Assembly: GCA_964035575.1 (NCBI GenBank)
Contig: OZ037856.1
Span: forward strand, 310,001-374,000
Source of the DNA: Rhynchopus sp. YZ270_cl-10
Taxonomy: Eukaryota > Euglenozoa > Diplonemea > Diplonemida > Diplonemidae
DNA: 64,000 nucleotides
Direction: 5' to 3'
Shown: in pieces, positions 44,805 through 55,375 of the stretch
How positions within the stretch are numbered: position 1 is the first letter of the stretch
How the letters are laid out: each line of letters opens with the position of its first letter
The notes under the pieces: model-generated
The model's database searches: none
Told to the model about the DNA's origin: nothing
The model's input: only the letters and a program-made list of their open reading frames with translations
Program-made: the position numbers and the translations under genes

Positions 44805-46664
44805 TCAGATGATCAAATGAGCGCGGGAAAGTACTTGCGGGGTGATTTCTGTAGCCTCTTTTTCGTGCCTGACAAGGATGAAGACACAGCCCTTTTTGCT
44901 CACACCAAGACGGTGCGTACGCGACTTATCACCTTGCTCCAACAACTCTCTCAGGACAAACTGCCCCTGCACCGTCACCGTCACAGTCACCACGACATGC
45001 TTAAAGTATTTGGGTGAGTTGGGGCAGGTACAGTCGTCTATCGTCTTGAAGAGCCCACCACGAATTTCACGTGGCGATCCGAACACGAGAACGGAGTCTT
45101 CTTGCTCCAACACCTCGAGGTTGACGTGCTCGACGGAGGGGAGTGTTCTGTCGCACACCTTTTGCACTAACGCAGCTTGCTCCATGTCGTCAACCACCAC
45201 CACTGCGGGGGAAAGAAGCCCAGACTTCGACATATCAACCACCCCTTGCAGCTGTGCCTCGGCAGCTGGCAGGGTAGATTCCTCATAGCAAAACAGATTC
45301 GCAGACGCAACCACACCTACCACAGAGCTCCCAGACGCAAGACGCCATTTTCCGTTACCACCACTCACAGTCACCACCCCCTCGCAGCGACTCCGGATAA
45401 TCGAGGCAAGCGTTAAACAAAACATATTCAACAGACGCATATCGTCCTCCCCTGGGTACGACTCAAAGAGAACATCCCGTCCACAAAGGGAGGCAACCTG
45501 CTTGACCATCCAAGCCTCACGCTCTTCTTTGAGAGGTGACGACAAAACCACAGTTTTACCATACGACGCAGCAAGCGAATCATTTAACCTATGATTTGAG
45601 GTGTTGAGAACCAAGATGTGGTGGCGGTACATTGGGTAGAGACGTTCGAGCTTTGCGAAAAGATTTTTGAATGTTGCATCAAGTTGCACCTGGACCCTCT
45701 CATCCTCAGGGTTCTCCTCCATATGAACCACAACGATCCTCCCTTCTTTGATGTTCTGCTCTATCACCCTTTCAATCGAATGATCGCTCAACCCTTTTAC
45801 CAAAGCCTGCTGTTGTATCGCCTTTGGGGTAACTGCATTAAGTGGCACCTTCACAATCGAAACGGTCTGGTCTGTATCAAGATATTCACGAAGCACAGCT
45901 TCAAGTTGAGAAACAAATATCGCGACAAACGCGCTTTTTCCTGCACCAGGTTTGCCTAGAAGGTAGAGACGAAGGTCTTCCGAGAGTTTCTCTACACAGA
46001 ATTTGTTGGAAATGCCTTGAACGCCTGCTGCGAAGAAGAGACGTAGCTTTGCTGACACCTCCACCTCCAGGGCTTCGGAGGGAATGTAATTCGTTGACCG
46101 CACCCCTCTCCAGAAGAAGACCACCATCTCCTCAACCACTTCCCCCACATTCTCTCCCTCCTGCAGACGAAGATACGAAGGTGAATAAGCAACCGCCTTA
46201 TACTTCGCAGATTTCGTAGAAAACGTTGACTTCGCAGGTTCCCAGCAGTCCGCCAAATCCTTCACAATAATTGTCAAGGATTTCGCCTTTTTAAATTTTC
46301 TGCTAACAATCGCAATCTTCGTCTGCGAATAAAACAGCTGCAAGCATTTGTTTGCATCCGGAATGCTTTCCTGGTTTGGATGGAAGTTCAACCCTGCAAG
46401 CAAGATATTCGCCCGCAACGTCTCTGGTTCTACAGTATCCTCCGCAAACGTTAAGCTGAACGATATGTCCGCGGTCCCCATATTAAACCCTACAGAGCAC
46501 TTCGCCCCGGTCTCCTCAAGGTACGTACGGTACTGCTTCACAAAGGGCGCTGCCTTCACCTTCTGCAATGTGCTCGACCCTTCTGCCTTGGACAGTCCTG
46601 GTGATACCTCCCATAGTTGTGGCGGATCGTCTGCATCGAGAACCCTATTTACTTCTTCCAACAT
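44805..46664 (-). CDS. AAA+-like P-loop ATPase of unknown function
   Basis: A single exon of 619 residues. Walker A is GKPGAGKS (237-244). A Walker-B-like strand RIVVVHMEE (309-317) has Glu-Glu after the hydrophobic run, and a sensor-1-like strand ILVLNTSN lies at 350-357, in AAA+ order. The N-terminal 220 residues are an unrecognised mixed alpha/beta domain (KCSVGFNMGTADISFSLTFA), and the C-terminal part has Val-rich strands (HVVVTVTVTVQGQFVLREL). No membrane segment or signal peptide is present. The weak Walker B and lack of a clear arginine finger leave the class uncertain. The intronless state is shared with the LNG-repeat and GH2 genes. Confidence 0.8.
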   Translation of the reverse strand: MLEEVNRVLDADDPPQLWEVSPGLSKAEGSSTLQKVKAAPFVKQYRTYLEETGAKCSVGFNMGTADISFSLTFAEDTVEPETLRANILLAGLNFHPNQESIPDANKCLQLFYSQTKIAIVSRKFKKAKSLTIIVKDLADCWEPAKSTFSTKSAKYKAVAYSPSYLRLQEGENVGEVVEEMVVFFWRGVRSTNYIPSEALEVEVSAKLRLFFAAGVQGISNKFCVEKLSEDLRLYLLGKPGAGKSAFVAIFVSQLEAVLREYLDTDQTVSIVKVPLNAVTPKAIQQQALVKGLSDHSIERVIEQNIKEGRIVVVHMEENPEDERVQVQLDATFKNLFAKLERLYPMYRHHILVLNTSNHRLNDSLAASYGKTVVLSSPLKEEREAWMVKQVASLCGRDVLFESYPGEDDMRLLNMFCLTLASIIRSRCEGVVTVSGGNGKWRLASGSSVVGVVASANLFCYEESTLPAAEAQLQGVVDMSKSGLLSPAVVVVDDMEQAALVQKVCDRTLPSVEHVNLEVLEQEDSVLVFGSPREIRGGLFKTIDDCTCPNSPKYFKHVVVTVTVTVQGQFVLRELLEQGDKSRTHRLGVSKKGCVFILVRHEKEATEITPQVLSRAHLII

Positions 46665-47469
46665 GATTTATTGAGGGGAAGAGAGGGGGCTGAAAGTGAG
46701 GTAAGTGAAGAAGGAAGGAGAAGAGGAAAAAATGGTAGTTGCTGATGCAGGAAACGACTGACCTATGTACGATGCACAGCCCCGGATGAAAGCATAAGTA
46801 CCCAGGCCGCAATCTATATAAAAAGAAAACTGATGGCGCGTTAAAAGGAGAAGGAAACCAGAATGGTCTGCGTGATGGAGATGCTCATATTCGGAAAAGC
46901 GAATCCTATTTTTTGGGTCTGAAAAGGGCGTGAGCAGGAGGTTGAGGTTTTGGGGTTTTGACCTCTCCGCTTCGAAGAGACGAAGAGGTGGGTGCAACGG
47001 AGCGCAGGTCGCGGGGAAAGAGTCGCCAGGCTGAGAAGGAGGCGTTAGTGTGTGTGACCACCTGTGGCGATGGCACTGTACGTCCGTAGCAGGTGGTGAA
47101 GAGAACATCGGGTATGTTGTCAAGCTTGCTGCAGCGTCAACTCGGAGAGTGTGGATGCTGCGGACAACCGCAACCATTCGCTAAACAACATTTTCGCCAC
47201 GCAAACAGAGCCTGTCATCATGGTGCTTGACAACCACCACTTGTTCAGGATGAAGGTTGGTAGAAGCAATTGGCAGAGAACAACATCTTTGTATTCTTCG
47301 GGCCTTCGGCATCAACTGGTCTATGTGTAACCATCGTGGGACGAGGCCGGGATAAAGAACCGTGAATAGGACTGATAAATTTGCCTTTTTTCATTTGTTG
47401 TTTTGCGCACCGTCGTGATGGACGGTGAGGTTAGGAGGAAGGGAGAGCGAGGGGGGGCTTTTTGGCCCT
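46665..47469. other. Intergenic with one family I repeat
   Basis: A family I repeat at 46733-46800 (GGTAGTTGCTGATGCAGG, CCCCGGATGAAAGCATAAG). The remainder, including a GC-richer part at about 46900-47340, shows no supported frame. Confidence 0.5.
46733..46800 (+). repeat. Family I repeat
   Basis: GTAGTTGCTGATGCAGG, GACTGACC, GATGCACAGCCCCGGATG and AAGCATAAGTACCC keep the family order, 70 bp upstream of the ATPase start. Confidence 0.7.
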
Positions 47470-49281
47470 TCAGTTTTCATCCGAATCGACCGCAGTTGCC
47501 AGCACCTTACCCTCACGTATTTTCGCCCGTTTTCTTGCACGCTTCGACATTTTCTCCTTTTTTTCCTGCATTTTTTTATTGATTTTTTTTTCAAATATTT
47601 CCCCTACCTCCCTCCATACCTTCCCCTCCTCTTGTTCAGCCAAACCCACCGGGGCTGGGGACAGTTCATCCTTCTGCACATCTTCCACTTTTGTACTCCC
47701 ACCTCCACCACCACCTCCACGCTTCCTGAAGCTCACTGGCGCAGCCTTATTCTCATCGGGTGTCGACGTCAGGTCGTCTAGACAAGAGAGTGTCTTCGCG
47801 ACTGCGGCAGCGTCTTTTATCTTTTCTGGTGCGGGTGTTGGGGGTGGCGGTGTGATGGACCTGCTCTGTGAACGTGACGGCTTTGCACCAACATCCCAAG
47901 TTGCAGTCGGCGCCTCACGCACAATGCTGGCTACCTCGTTAAGACCATGCACCCCTTCGCAACGGCCTCTGTACTCCTCACCCCCATAGCGTGCAAGCAG
48001 GTCCGTCATCGCCGCCTGCTTCACCTCAGCTACACCCCACTTCGATCCGCTAGGCGCCCACGTATCAACGTGGTAGCCAAGCCCGCTGGGTTCCAAATGT
48101 GCATAGAAATACCCTTTCTTCGCACCCAAAAACGTCTTGCAAGCAATGAAGCTGTCTTTGCTGTTCAAAACTCCTGTGAATTGAAGATTAATTTTTTTTT
48201 TCAACCCTTTTGACAGAGTTTATTTTTCGATCCGGTTTTTCAGGCCTCAAGGGGGGTCGAAAATTTGTCAGCCGAGCCCGGGCGCGCTGCGCGCGCCCGG
48301 GTCCCCACCTTAGCTCAAGTTGGGGGCCTCCGGCGGAATGTGAGAATTCCGTGGTTGTCCAACTGCGGAGTTCGGCACTTCACTGATATTTACACCAGGC
48401 AGACGGGGCACACGAATTATCAGTAACCTCAGTACATTTACAAAAGAAACGGCGGTCATGGCACCCATAGGTTCCTGGCGAAGCCACGGTACGCAACATT
48501 TCAAAAATTTGCGCTTAAAATTACACATTTTAACCGCCAAACTATGTCATGGGAAGGGTGGGTTGCAAGCTTGCGCCGCAGGCGCACGGTACGCTACTTT
48601 TTGTCTTTCGCCATGCTGCTTGCTTCCTTTTCCTTCGGCGCTTGACTAATTGAGTCGCGTTCTGGCTGCACTTTGTTCACGAGGCACGAGGCTGAATATG
48701 GCCCCATGGCGAGTGTGGGTGCATGCCGGGCCACCCCCCCTGTAAATTTTTCGGCCCCCGGATTTTTTTTTTCTCCACCCCCCCCTGGACACGTCTGAAA
48801 AACCCCCCAAGGGGGGTCGAACCCCCCCCCCACCCCCCCACAAAAAAATCTCTGCCTTTTGATAATACGCATTACTCATACCTTTCTCTGCAAGCTCAAT
48901 CTCCGACACCTCTGCGGTGGAGGCTGTGTGCAGTGTGGATGCGTTGTCAGCGATGCAGCCGACGTAGATTTCGTCTTCGTTTGCCGCAGCATAGATGGTC
49001 TCACCCTCCTTGAGGAGCGTCAGGGATGCGACTGCGATTCCGTCCTCATGGTACAGTCCTGCGGCAGGACGGTCGAAGAGCTTGTTTCCAACATGCGCAA
49101 GAATGCCTTCAAGGCTGTAGTCCTCCAGCTTGTGCAACGACACCAGTACCGTGTTCTCCGGCGCACTCACCCTCCCATTGCATCTCACCACAACGTCAGT
49201 CTCCTCAATCTTCTCCGGCGCCTTCCGCTTCTGCCTCTTCGGCTTCCCACCACGGCCAGCAAATCGTGAGTCCTCTCCCAT
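47470..49281 (-). CDS. Basic protein with nuclear/nucleolar-type tail
   Basis: Two exons (49281-48882, 48173-47470) join in phase 1 to 367 residues. The N-terminus is basic (GKPKRQKRKAPEK), like a nuclear localisation signal. A globular domain follows (DVVVRCNGRVSAPENTVLVS, LLKEGETIYAAANEDEIYVG), and after the splice GVLNSKDSFIACKTFLGAKK then GYFYAHLEPSGLGYHVDTW. A Ser/Pro linker with a Gly8 run comes next and the C-terminus is Lys/Arg-rich helix (KKMQEKKEKMSKRARKRAKI). Composition suggests a ribosome-biogenesis or RNA-associated nuclear protein, but the family is not recognised. The 708-nt intron is expanded by an inserted GC-rich segment. Confidence 0.8.
48248..48821. repeat. Intron insert bounded by direct repeats
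   Basis: CAAGGGGGGTCGAA occurs exactly at 48248-48261 and 48808-48821, each next to a TTTTTCAG- or CTGAAAAA-type string. Between them are a perfect CCCGGGCGCGC/GCGCGCCCGGG hairpin (48277-48301) and two GGTACGC-anchored stretches. It lies within the intron of the basic-protein gene and has no coding frame. The family is unknown. Confidence 0.5.
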
Positions 49282-49433
49282 TGTTGTGTACTGTTTTTTC
49301 TGTCAGATGAAATGATTGAAATGATTGAAATGAGGATAAAAAAAAAAAAATGTCGTTTTTTTACTATTCTGTACAAAAAATATTGTGCCCGACTGTGCAC
49401 AAAAAAAGAGGGGGTAAGAAACAAAATGCTTTT

Positions 49434-52400
49434 TTAAATCGCCATCAAATTCTCTGGTCGCAGATGCATGATACCATGGCTTCGTGGGAGCTCCACCTGA
49501 ACTGAGAGGATGTAGTTTCCGAGCTTTGACATGTTGAGTCCTACTACCTTTCCTTTTAGCCCATTTAGTGATGCATTGCAGAGGAGCCCTACAACCTTCA
49601 CCGCTGTATCGGTTACGTATGCTAAGGGGTTTGGTGGTGGGATGTTGTTCGGAATCTTATACAAGAAGAAGAGCCTTCCCAGCTGCGGCACCAAATATCG
49701 ACTGACCCCTTTTGGGAGGGAGAGCCGGTTTGCCGAAGGGGTTCCTTCATTCCAGAGGAGACCACCCTCTTTGGTGATTCGCGTGGATCGGACCTCGTAA
49801 TGTACACCTGTCTCGTAGACTTCGACCATGATACGTTGTTCAGAGTCAGGGAAGAAGAGGTACACCGCCCCGGTGTGTGTATCTTCTACTTCTACAGAGC
49901 CTTCCTGCCGAAGGTTTGCCAGCAAAATGGGCATCATAGTATGAGGACTGCCAAAATCCACCCAAGCTACATTCCCCGCCTTCTTCTTCAGGGTCCCTTT
50001 CATGCCATTTACCCCCGAAGAAAGCCCCACCGCAATGACCTCCGACCCTTCCTGAAATTTTTCGAGAAATTGGTATTCGCTGTTATCAGTGTCCTGTTTG
50101 AGAACGACGTTTCGGGTGACGTTGTCTTCACCAAGCTTAAGGGAGAACTGTGTGAGATCGCTGCGAGAATATTTTGGTTCGGATTCTACTAATAAAAGCG
50201 CGGTGTTTGCAGGGGGAAGGTTTGTGGAACGTTTTGGTGTGCTTAAGGCGTCCTCCTCCTCATCAGAGGAGTCTATCTCCGCTGAGAGGAGATGCCGTTT
50301 CACGACCCCTACACGGCCGTTGAAGGGTGTGTCCTTTTCTTTGGAAAGGCCCTGAAGAGTGACTTTGCATCCAATCGGGTAGTTATCCAGCCATGCAGGG
50401 CGTTCCAATTTCGCAGATGGAGACAACGCAGGGTCGAACCTTCTCGTCAAATTCTTCGCAAGCAATGGTAGCACCTCCCTCTCCCCCTCCACCTCCATGT
50501 ATACTACCAACCCCTGCCGGTCGTCGTTCACGACGTTCTTCACGATACCCACCTTTTTGTTTAAGTGCGTGAAGTTTGCTTTTGTGAGACCATGAATCTG
50601 CGCTTCGTCTCCGATGCTAAAGACCGCCGGACGCTGCGGTGTAGAGGGAAGGTCGTCATGCTTGCCGCTGTTGTTGAGTGAGGTGAGAGAGTTCATGGAG
50701 GCCTTCTTGTCCATGCTGTACTTTGCAATGTTCTCGCGAAGGATGTTGATAGTTCCGCCATCAGAGAAGAGTACCTTGTATGCAGTAACCTCAGATCCAC
50801 CCCCAGGGCGTGTGATGGCGTCGGTGACAAGGCCGCTTTTGCCGTTCAAATCAATTTGTTTTTTGAGGGAGTGAAGAATAACCTTGTCGCCGATCCCAAA
50901 GGTTTCTTTGTGGGTCTGCCGTTCACTGCGGTCGAGCGATTTTTTCTTGATATTTGCGGCTTTAACACTCAGTTTTTTGTTCATATATTGTGAATTGATG
51001 ACATTCCGCTCATTAATCTGAACTTCATAGAGACTCCCATGCTCAGGATGCTTTTGAAGGTTTCGGATCACCGCAGAGCTGCCATTTAGCTCTACCATCC
51101 CATTCAATCCATGCAGCTCCACCTCTTCTCCCAAGAAGAACTGCATTGCGATAGGGACCGTCTGATTCGCCTCCTTCTGAAGGTTCTTTTCAAGCGTTTT
51201 GACAACCTGTGTCCCAACCGTCACCTCAAAGTGTACCGTTGTTTTGTCGGTCCGTTCGCAGTACATCTTGGTAACCTCTCCGGTTCTGCCGTTCAGCGCT
51301 GAAAGTGTAGTCACATCCTGAAGTCTCACAATCTCATGAAGAAAGAAGTTTGACAGCTGCCGTGCTGGCGCGACGGATCGCGACCGAGGCTTTCCGGTGA
51401 TCTTTTCAAAGTGTTTGCGTTGGAGAAGCACACTGCGTTTGGTGCTGAGCAGCTCGATTTTGTACACCTGCCCGTGAATGTCGTGTGGATCAATCGACTG
51501 CAGCAGACCCTTTTCACCGTTCATAGTCGGTTCCTTTGAGACAGACGTAAGCATCACAATATCCCCAATATCAACATGCGCAAAACCCGGACCTACCGAC
51601 GCCACTGACGCAGGCGACGCGGGTGGCGATGACCCAGGGGAGGGTGTGGCCAAAGAGGGTACAGTCATAGATGCAGTCTTTGCCATGTTCTTCGGACGCA
51701 GTTGTACCGTCTCGCCACTCCCGCAAACCTCGATGGTGTACATCAAACCATGTGTAGCGTGTTGAACCTCTTTCTGCACGATGCCCTCCTTCCCGTTCCA
51801 TTGTGCTTGATTTTTAAGGGAGTGTATCGTGAAGATCTCTCCAACAGTATATTTGTCCTCGGTTTTTTCCGGTGGGGAGATTGAAACGGACCTTGGCGAG
51901 GCTGGTGGTGAATATAACTCTGTTGGCGGCGCGGCGACCGCTTTTTTGATGTTCTTTTCCCGCAGCTGGATGGATTTTTTTGCAACCTGGGAGTCGCCGT
52001 CTGCAGTATCGTCTAACCAACACATCTCCACCACATAGAGCTTGCCATGTTCTGCGTGCTGTACTTCCTTTGTAATGATTCCTTCTCGACCGTTCCATTG
52101 TGCCTGACTGTTGAGAGAATGAATTTCTACCTTATCTCCAACTGCCAGAGCGGGGCTCTGTGGTGGCGGTGCTGGTGGTGGTGCAGGATCAGATACCGCA
52201 GTCTTCTTCGCAAGATTCTTCGGACGCAGCTGTATAACTTCTGACTTCCCCGCTGTATTAATCGCCACAGTGTACATGATGCCATGCGTTTTATGGATCA
52301 TTTCCTTCTTGACAACACCCTCCTTCCCGTTCCACTGCGGCTGCCCCGTCAATGAATGCACCACCACAGCCTCCCCTACCACAAACCGCACAATTTTTAG

Positions 52401-53681
52401 AACGTTTTTCTCCTTCAACTGCAGGACACTCTTTTGTACATCCCCGTTAGCATCTTTTACTTCGATTTCAACGTTGTAGACGATACCGTGAGTGGCATGG
52501 GATATCTTCTTTTTGATGAGCCCAATGGAATTGTTGTGTTGTGCTTGATTCTTTAAACTATGTACTGTCACGGAATCTCCGGGGGAGAGCTCGTTTTCTG
52601 AAGGTTTCGGGTCTTCTGAAGGTTTTGGATCTATTGGGAGGGTAGGGGTTGGAGATGGGGGTGACGTCAATTCAAGATTCTTTTTGCGAATTTTGATTCC
52701 CTTTCCGCTGGGGAGGGTTACATCGCAAAGCTCCCCATGCACAGCAACGATGCAAGCGGGTGTTCCATTCAGCTCTGCCATAGACTTTAGATCAATGATA
52801 ACTCCATTTTCACCAACCACATAACCGTCACCCACCTCCACCTCCTTCTCCACCTTCACAACATTCTCCGGCTTCAACTGCATTGTCCCCTCTATGCCTT
52901 CAAGCTTCACATTAACAATTAATGGAACCCCACCGACACGAAGAACCTCTGTCACGACACCACTCTTTCCATTTAACTGCGGTTGGTTTTGAAGTCCGGT
53001 TACCTTTATGGTGGTTCCTTCGATGATTTCCCCTTCTTCTTCTTCCTTTTTGTCCACTTTGCTTTCTTTTGGTGTCTCATAGACCACTAGCTTTGGAGGA
53101 GGAGGTGATGGTGTAGGAGAAAAGCATGGTATCGGAGCAGGGGTGTGAGATAACGGTCCGACCCCGACGATGGGTGGTGAGGTAGGGCGGGAGGGTGGGG
53201 AGTAGGCAGTGCGGGCGGCCTGCTCTGCAGCGTCGCTGCTGAAGTGGGTTTCGCAGTCGAACATTTCTGGTTCAAAATAATCTGCTTTAGAGAAGTACGA
53301 CAATGCTGTTTCCGCCTCTGCGCGTTTAATGCGTTCCTCCTCAAGCTCGCTCTTCAACTGTTCTAATTCAGCCATCATAGCGGGGGATCTCATAGGAGAG
53401 GAGGTAGGGGAAGGGGAAGAAGGTGTGGCATGATTCGCATTGTGGCGTGGAAGCGAGGCACGGCGTTCTCGTAAAGGGCTCGGTGTACCGTCCTTCACAA
53501 AGCTTTGCAGCTTGAGTTTCCAGTCGGGAACCCTCCCAAGGCGACCTTCTGTGAGTTGTTGATGCGCGCGATGCCTCCAGTTGTCTTGCTTTCCTTCCTC
53601 GCCCCCGTTCGTCTCTGGGGGAGGAGGAGGAGGAGGAGGAGGGGGAGGAGAGGAACTGTCATTATCATTTTGCTCTGTCAT
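49434..53681 (-). CDS. Giant tandem SH3-like 'LNG'-repeat protein
   Basis: A single exon of 1415 residues. After a Pro11 run and a basic, Ser/Pro-rich N-terminus with one coiled coil (AELEQLKSELEEERIKRAE), residues about 220-1415 are some 14 repeats of 55-90 residues. The pattern is GDxVxVHSLxxQAQxNGKxG, then hydrophobic strand, then LRPKNLxK. Examples are IHSLNSQAQWNGREGIITKE, VHSLTGQPQWNGKEGVVKKE, LHSLKKQIDLNGKSGLVTD and, last, VGLLCNASLNGLKGKVVG with HLRPENL. This LNG...PENL signature is known from small SH3-like barrels in many algal and protist proteins, usually in one or two copies. Repeats 3-6 are most alike, suggesting recent tandem duplication. It is probably a binding scaffold; the ligand is unknown. 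No enzyme, membrane or export signal is seen. Confidence 0.9.
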   Translation of the reverse strand: MTEQNDNDSSSPPPPPPPPPPPETNGGEEGKQDNWRHRAHQQLTEGRLGRVPDWKLKLQSFVKDGTPSPLRERRASLPRHNANHATPSSPSPTSSPMRSPAMMAELEQLKSELEEERIKRAEAETALSYFSKADYFEPEMFDCETHFSSDAAEQAARTAYSPPSRPTSPPIVGVGPLSHTPAPIPCFSPTPSPPPPKLVVYETPKESKVDKKEEEEGEIIEGTTIKVTGLQNQPQLNGKSGVVTEVLRVGGVPLIVNVKLEGIEGTMQLKPENVVKVEKEVEVGDGYVVGENGVIIDLKSMAELNGTPACIVAVHGELCDVTLPSGKGIKIRKKNLELTSPPSPTPTLPIDPKPSEDPKPSENELSPGDSVTVHSLKNQAQHNNSIGLIKKKISHATHGIVYNVEIEVKDANGDVQKSVLQLKEKNVLKIVRFVVGEAVVVHSLTGQPQWNGKEGVVKKEMIHKTHGIMYTVAINTAGKSEVIQLRPKNLAKKTAVSDPAPPPAPPPQSPALAVGDKVEIHSLNSQAQWNGREGIITKEVQHAEHGKLYVVEMCWLDDTADGDSQVAKKSIQLREKNIKKAVAAPPTELYSPPASPRSVSISPPEKTEDKYTVGEIFTIHSLKNQAQWNGKEGIVQKEVQHATHGLMYTIEVCGSGETVQLRPKNMAKTASMTVPSLATPSPGSSPPASPASVASVGPGFAHVDIGDIVMLTSVSKEPTMNGEKGLLQSIDPHDIHGQVYKIELLSTKRSVLLQRKHFEKITGKPRSRSVAPARQLSNFFLHEIVRLQDVTTLSALNGRTGEVTKMYCERTDKTTVHFEVTVGTQVVKTLEKNLQKEANQTVPIAMQFFLGEEVELHGLNGMVELNGSSAVIRNLQKHPEHGSLYEVQINERNVINSQYMNKKLSVKAANIKKKSLDRSERQTHKETFGIGDKVILHSLKKQIDLNGKSGLVTDAITRPGGGSEVTAYKVLFSDGGTINILRENIAKYSMDKKASMNSLTSLNNSGKHDDLPSTPQRPAVFSIGDEAQIHGLTKANFTHLNKKVGIVKNVVNDDRQGLVVYMEVEGEREVLPLLAKNLTRRFDPALSPSAKLERPAWLDNYPIGCKVTLQGLSKEKDTPFNGRVGVVKRHLLSAEIDSSDEEEDALSTPKRSTNLPPANTALLLVESEPKYSRSDLTQFSLKLGEDNVTRNVVLKQDTDNSEYQFLEKFQEGSEVIAVGLSSGVNGMKGTLKKKAGNVAWVDFGSPHTMMPILLANLRQEGSVEVEDTHTGAVYLFFPDSEQRIMVEVYETGVHYEVRSTRITKEGGLLWNEGTPSANRLSLPKGVSRYLVPQLGRLFFLYKIPNNIPPPNPLAYVTDTAVKVVGLLCNASLNGLKGKVVGLNMSKLGNYILSVQVELPRSHGIMHLRPENLMAI

Positions 53682-54899
53682 CTTATAATCACATTATTCG
53701 GTGTATTTTTGCATATATTTTTTTCTGGGGGGGGGGAAATGGAGGTGGTTTGGGGGTTTGGGGGTTTGGGGATGGGATGAAAAGAGTGCTAAAACGCATC
53801 TCGGTCGTGCAAATGGGGGTGGGATGTGGGTGTTTTGATGAAGATATAAAAGAATTCTTTTTTTTTGCTTTCATGACCCAATTTCCCCGTGGCAAAAAAA
53901 ATAAAGTAAAATCTGATGATTTTTTTTTGTTGGAAAATAAGAGGGGTGAAATTTATGTGCAAAAAGAAAAGTTGAAAAGATGAATTATGCCGTGCATACA
54001 AAAAAAAAATCTATTCAACAAAAAAATGTGTGTGTGCTTTTTTTTTGACGATGAACCGAAAGGGTTAGTCACCAAAAAAAGACCAAAAAACAATTGAGGA
54101 AAAATAAAACATTATCGACAGCAAATACTACACATTGACATAGGTGGGGGAGGGGGGGTGCGGAGGGGGGGACCTTTTCGCTTCAAGCATCGAGCAGTCA
54201 ACGTCGCAGAGAGGAAGACGAACACGGTGATGATGTTACTAAGGGTTTTTTGATGATATGCCATGTTATATGACATGCTTGCTTCATGACATGCTTTGTA
54301 CATACCGTAATCGTAAAAAATGTTCGACCGTAAAAAAAGGTCGAACTTCCAAAAAAGATCGGGTCTTTTGTTTGTGCGCTCAAAGCCGGAAAAAATATCC
54401 TGAAAAGGTCGAACATTAGCACGGTCAATAATTTGTACGAATACGGTAACATGTCATTTTGCATAATCATATCACCAAAAACCTCAGTAACACCATCACC
54501 GTGAAGGGAAAGGGGGAGAGGGGGAAGAGTATGGGGAGTACTAAAAAGTATAACGTGAAAAGATGATTTTTTTTTTGGGGGGGGGAATCGGTTACCTCGC
54601 GGATACATCTTTGTTGTTGGGGGGGGGAAAGGGGTTAAAAACAAAAAAGTTTACGAGATGAACCTAAGCCTCTCTGTGCTTAGTCACCTAAAAGGAAAGG
54701 TTTATAAGATGGGTAGCCTCATTTTGTGCTTTAACCCAACCATTTTTTGAAAGAGAAATTTGCGAGAAAATAAAAAAAAAAAAAATGCAAACTACGCTCA
54801 TTGCCTGGGAATAGTATTTACAATATAAAGTTACCCCGCGCAGTTACTAACTGAATGGAATAGGAGGGGAAGTGTGGAGGGAGAAAAGAAAAGAAAAAT

Positions 54900-54946
54900 G
54901 ACTTGAAATACAAAGCCCTTTCGTGACAGTGTACCTTTTTGGTGCG
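54900..54946 (+). repeat. Family II repeat, 5' part only
   Basis: ACTTGAAATACAAAGCCC then CGTGACAGTGTACC; the tail of the family is missing. Confidence 0.7.
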
Positions 54947-55067
54947 TGACCAATGTGCTGTCTAGCCTTCATTTGAGAGGTTAGCATCTTTGTCAAAAAA
55001 AGGGTAAATAATATAAATAACGATCTATGAAAAGAGAGAGAGAGAGAGATAAGAGGGGAAAAAAAAG

Positions 55068-55110
55068 TTGACTTGAAATACAAAGCCCTCTCGTGAACAG
55101 TGTACCTAGT
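55068..55110 (+). repeat. Family II repeat, 5' part only
   Basis: GTTGACTTGAAATACAAAGC, CCTCTCGTGAACAGTGTACC; it stops 20 bp before the large palindrome and may have been cut by it. Confidence 0.7.
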
Positions 55111-55130
55111 ACTATAATATATATTATTAT

Positions 55131-55272
55131 CGTGAATTTATTTTCCAGTATTTCACGCACAGGTGGAAACAGCCCGAGGGAAGCATTTTTTCCCGAGGGC
55201 GAAGCCCGAGGGGAAAAATGCTTCCCCGAGGGCTGTTTCCACCTGTAAGTGAAATACTGGTATAAATTCACG
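55131..55272. repeat. Large near-perfect palindrome (foldback element)
   Basis: A 142 bp inverted repeat with arms CGTGAATTTATTTTCCAG...CTGGTATAAATTCACG and, inward, GTGGAAACAGCCCGAGGG pairing with CCCGAGGGCTGTTTCCAC. The centre holds another CCCGAGGG/GAAGC palindrome. A short related palindrome (GCGTGAAATACCGGAAAATA...) lies at 55793-55823. It would extrude as a cruciform or fold as a long RNA hairpin. Confidence 0.75.
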
Positions 55273-55375
55273 AAAATATATTATTTTATCTCCAAATGAG
55301 ACCATGAATTTCACAACCCGTTTTCACGTACAAAGAGAAGAGGGTGGGGTGGTTCTTTTTATGATGATTTTTGAT

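Noticed and set aside
48780-48860. tRNA-like GGTCGAACC string
   Set aside because: Only a T-loop-like string within G/C runs; no acceptor, D or anticodon arms.
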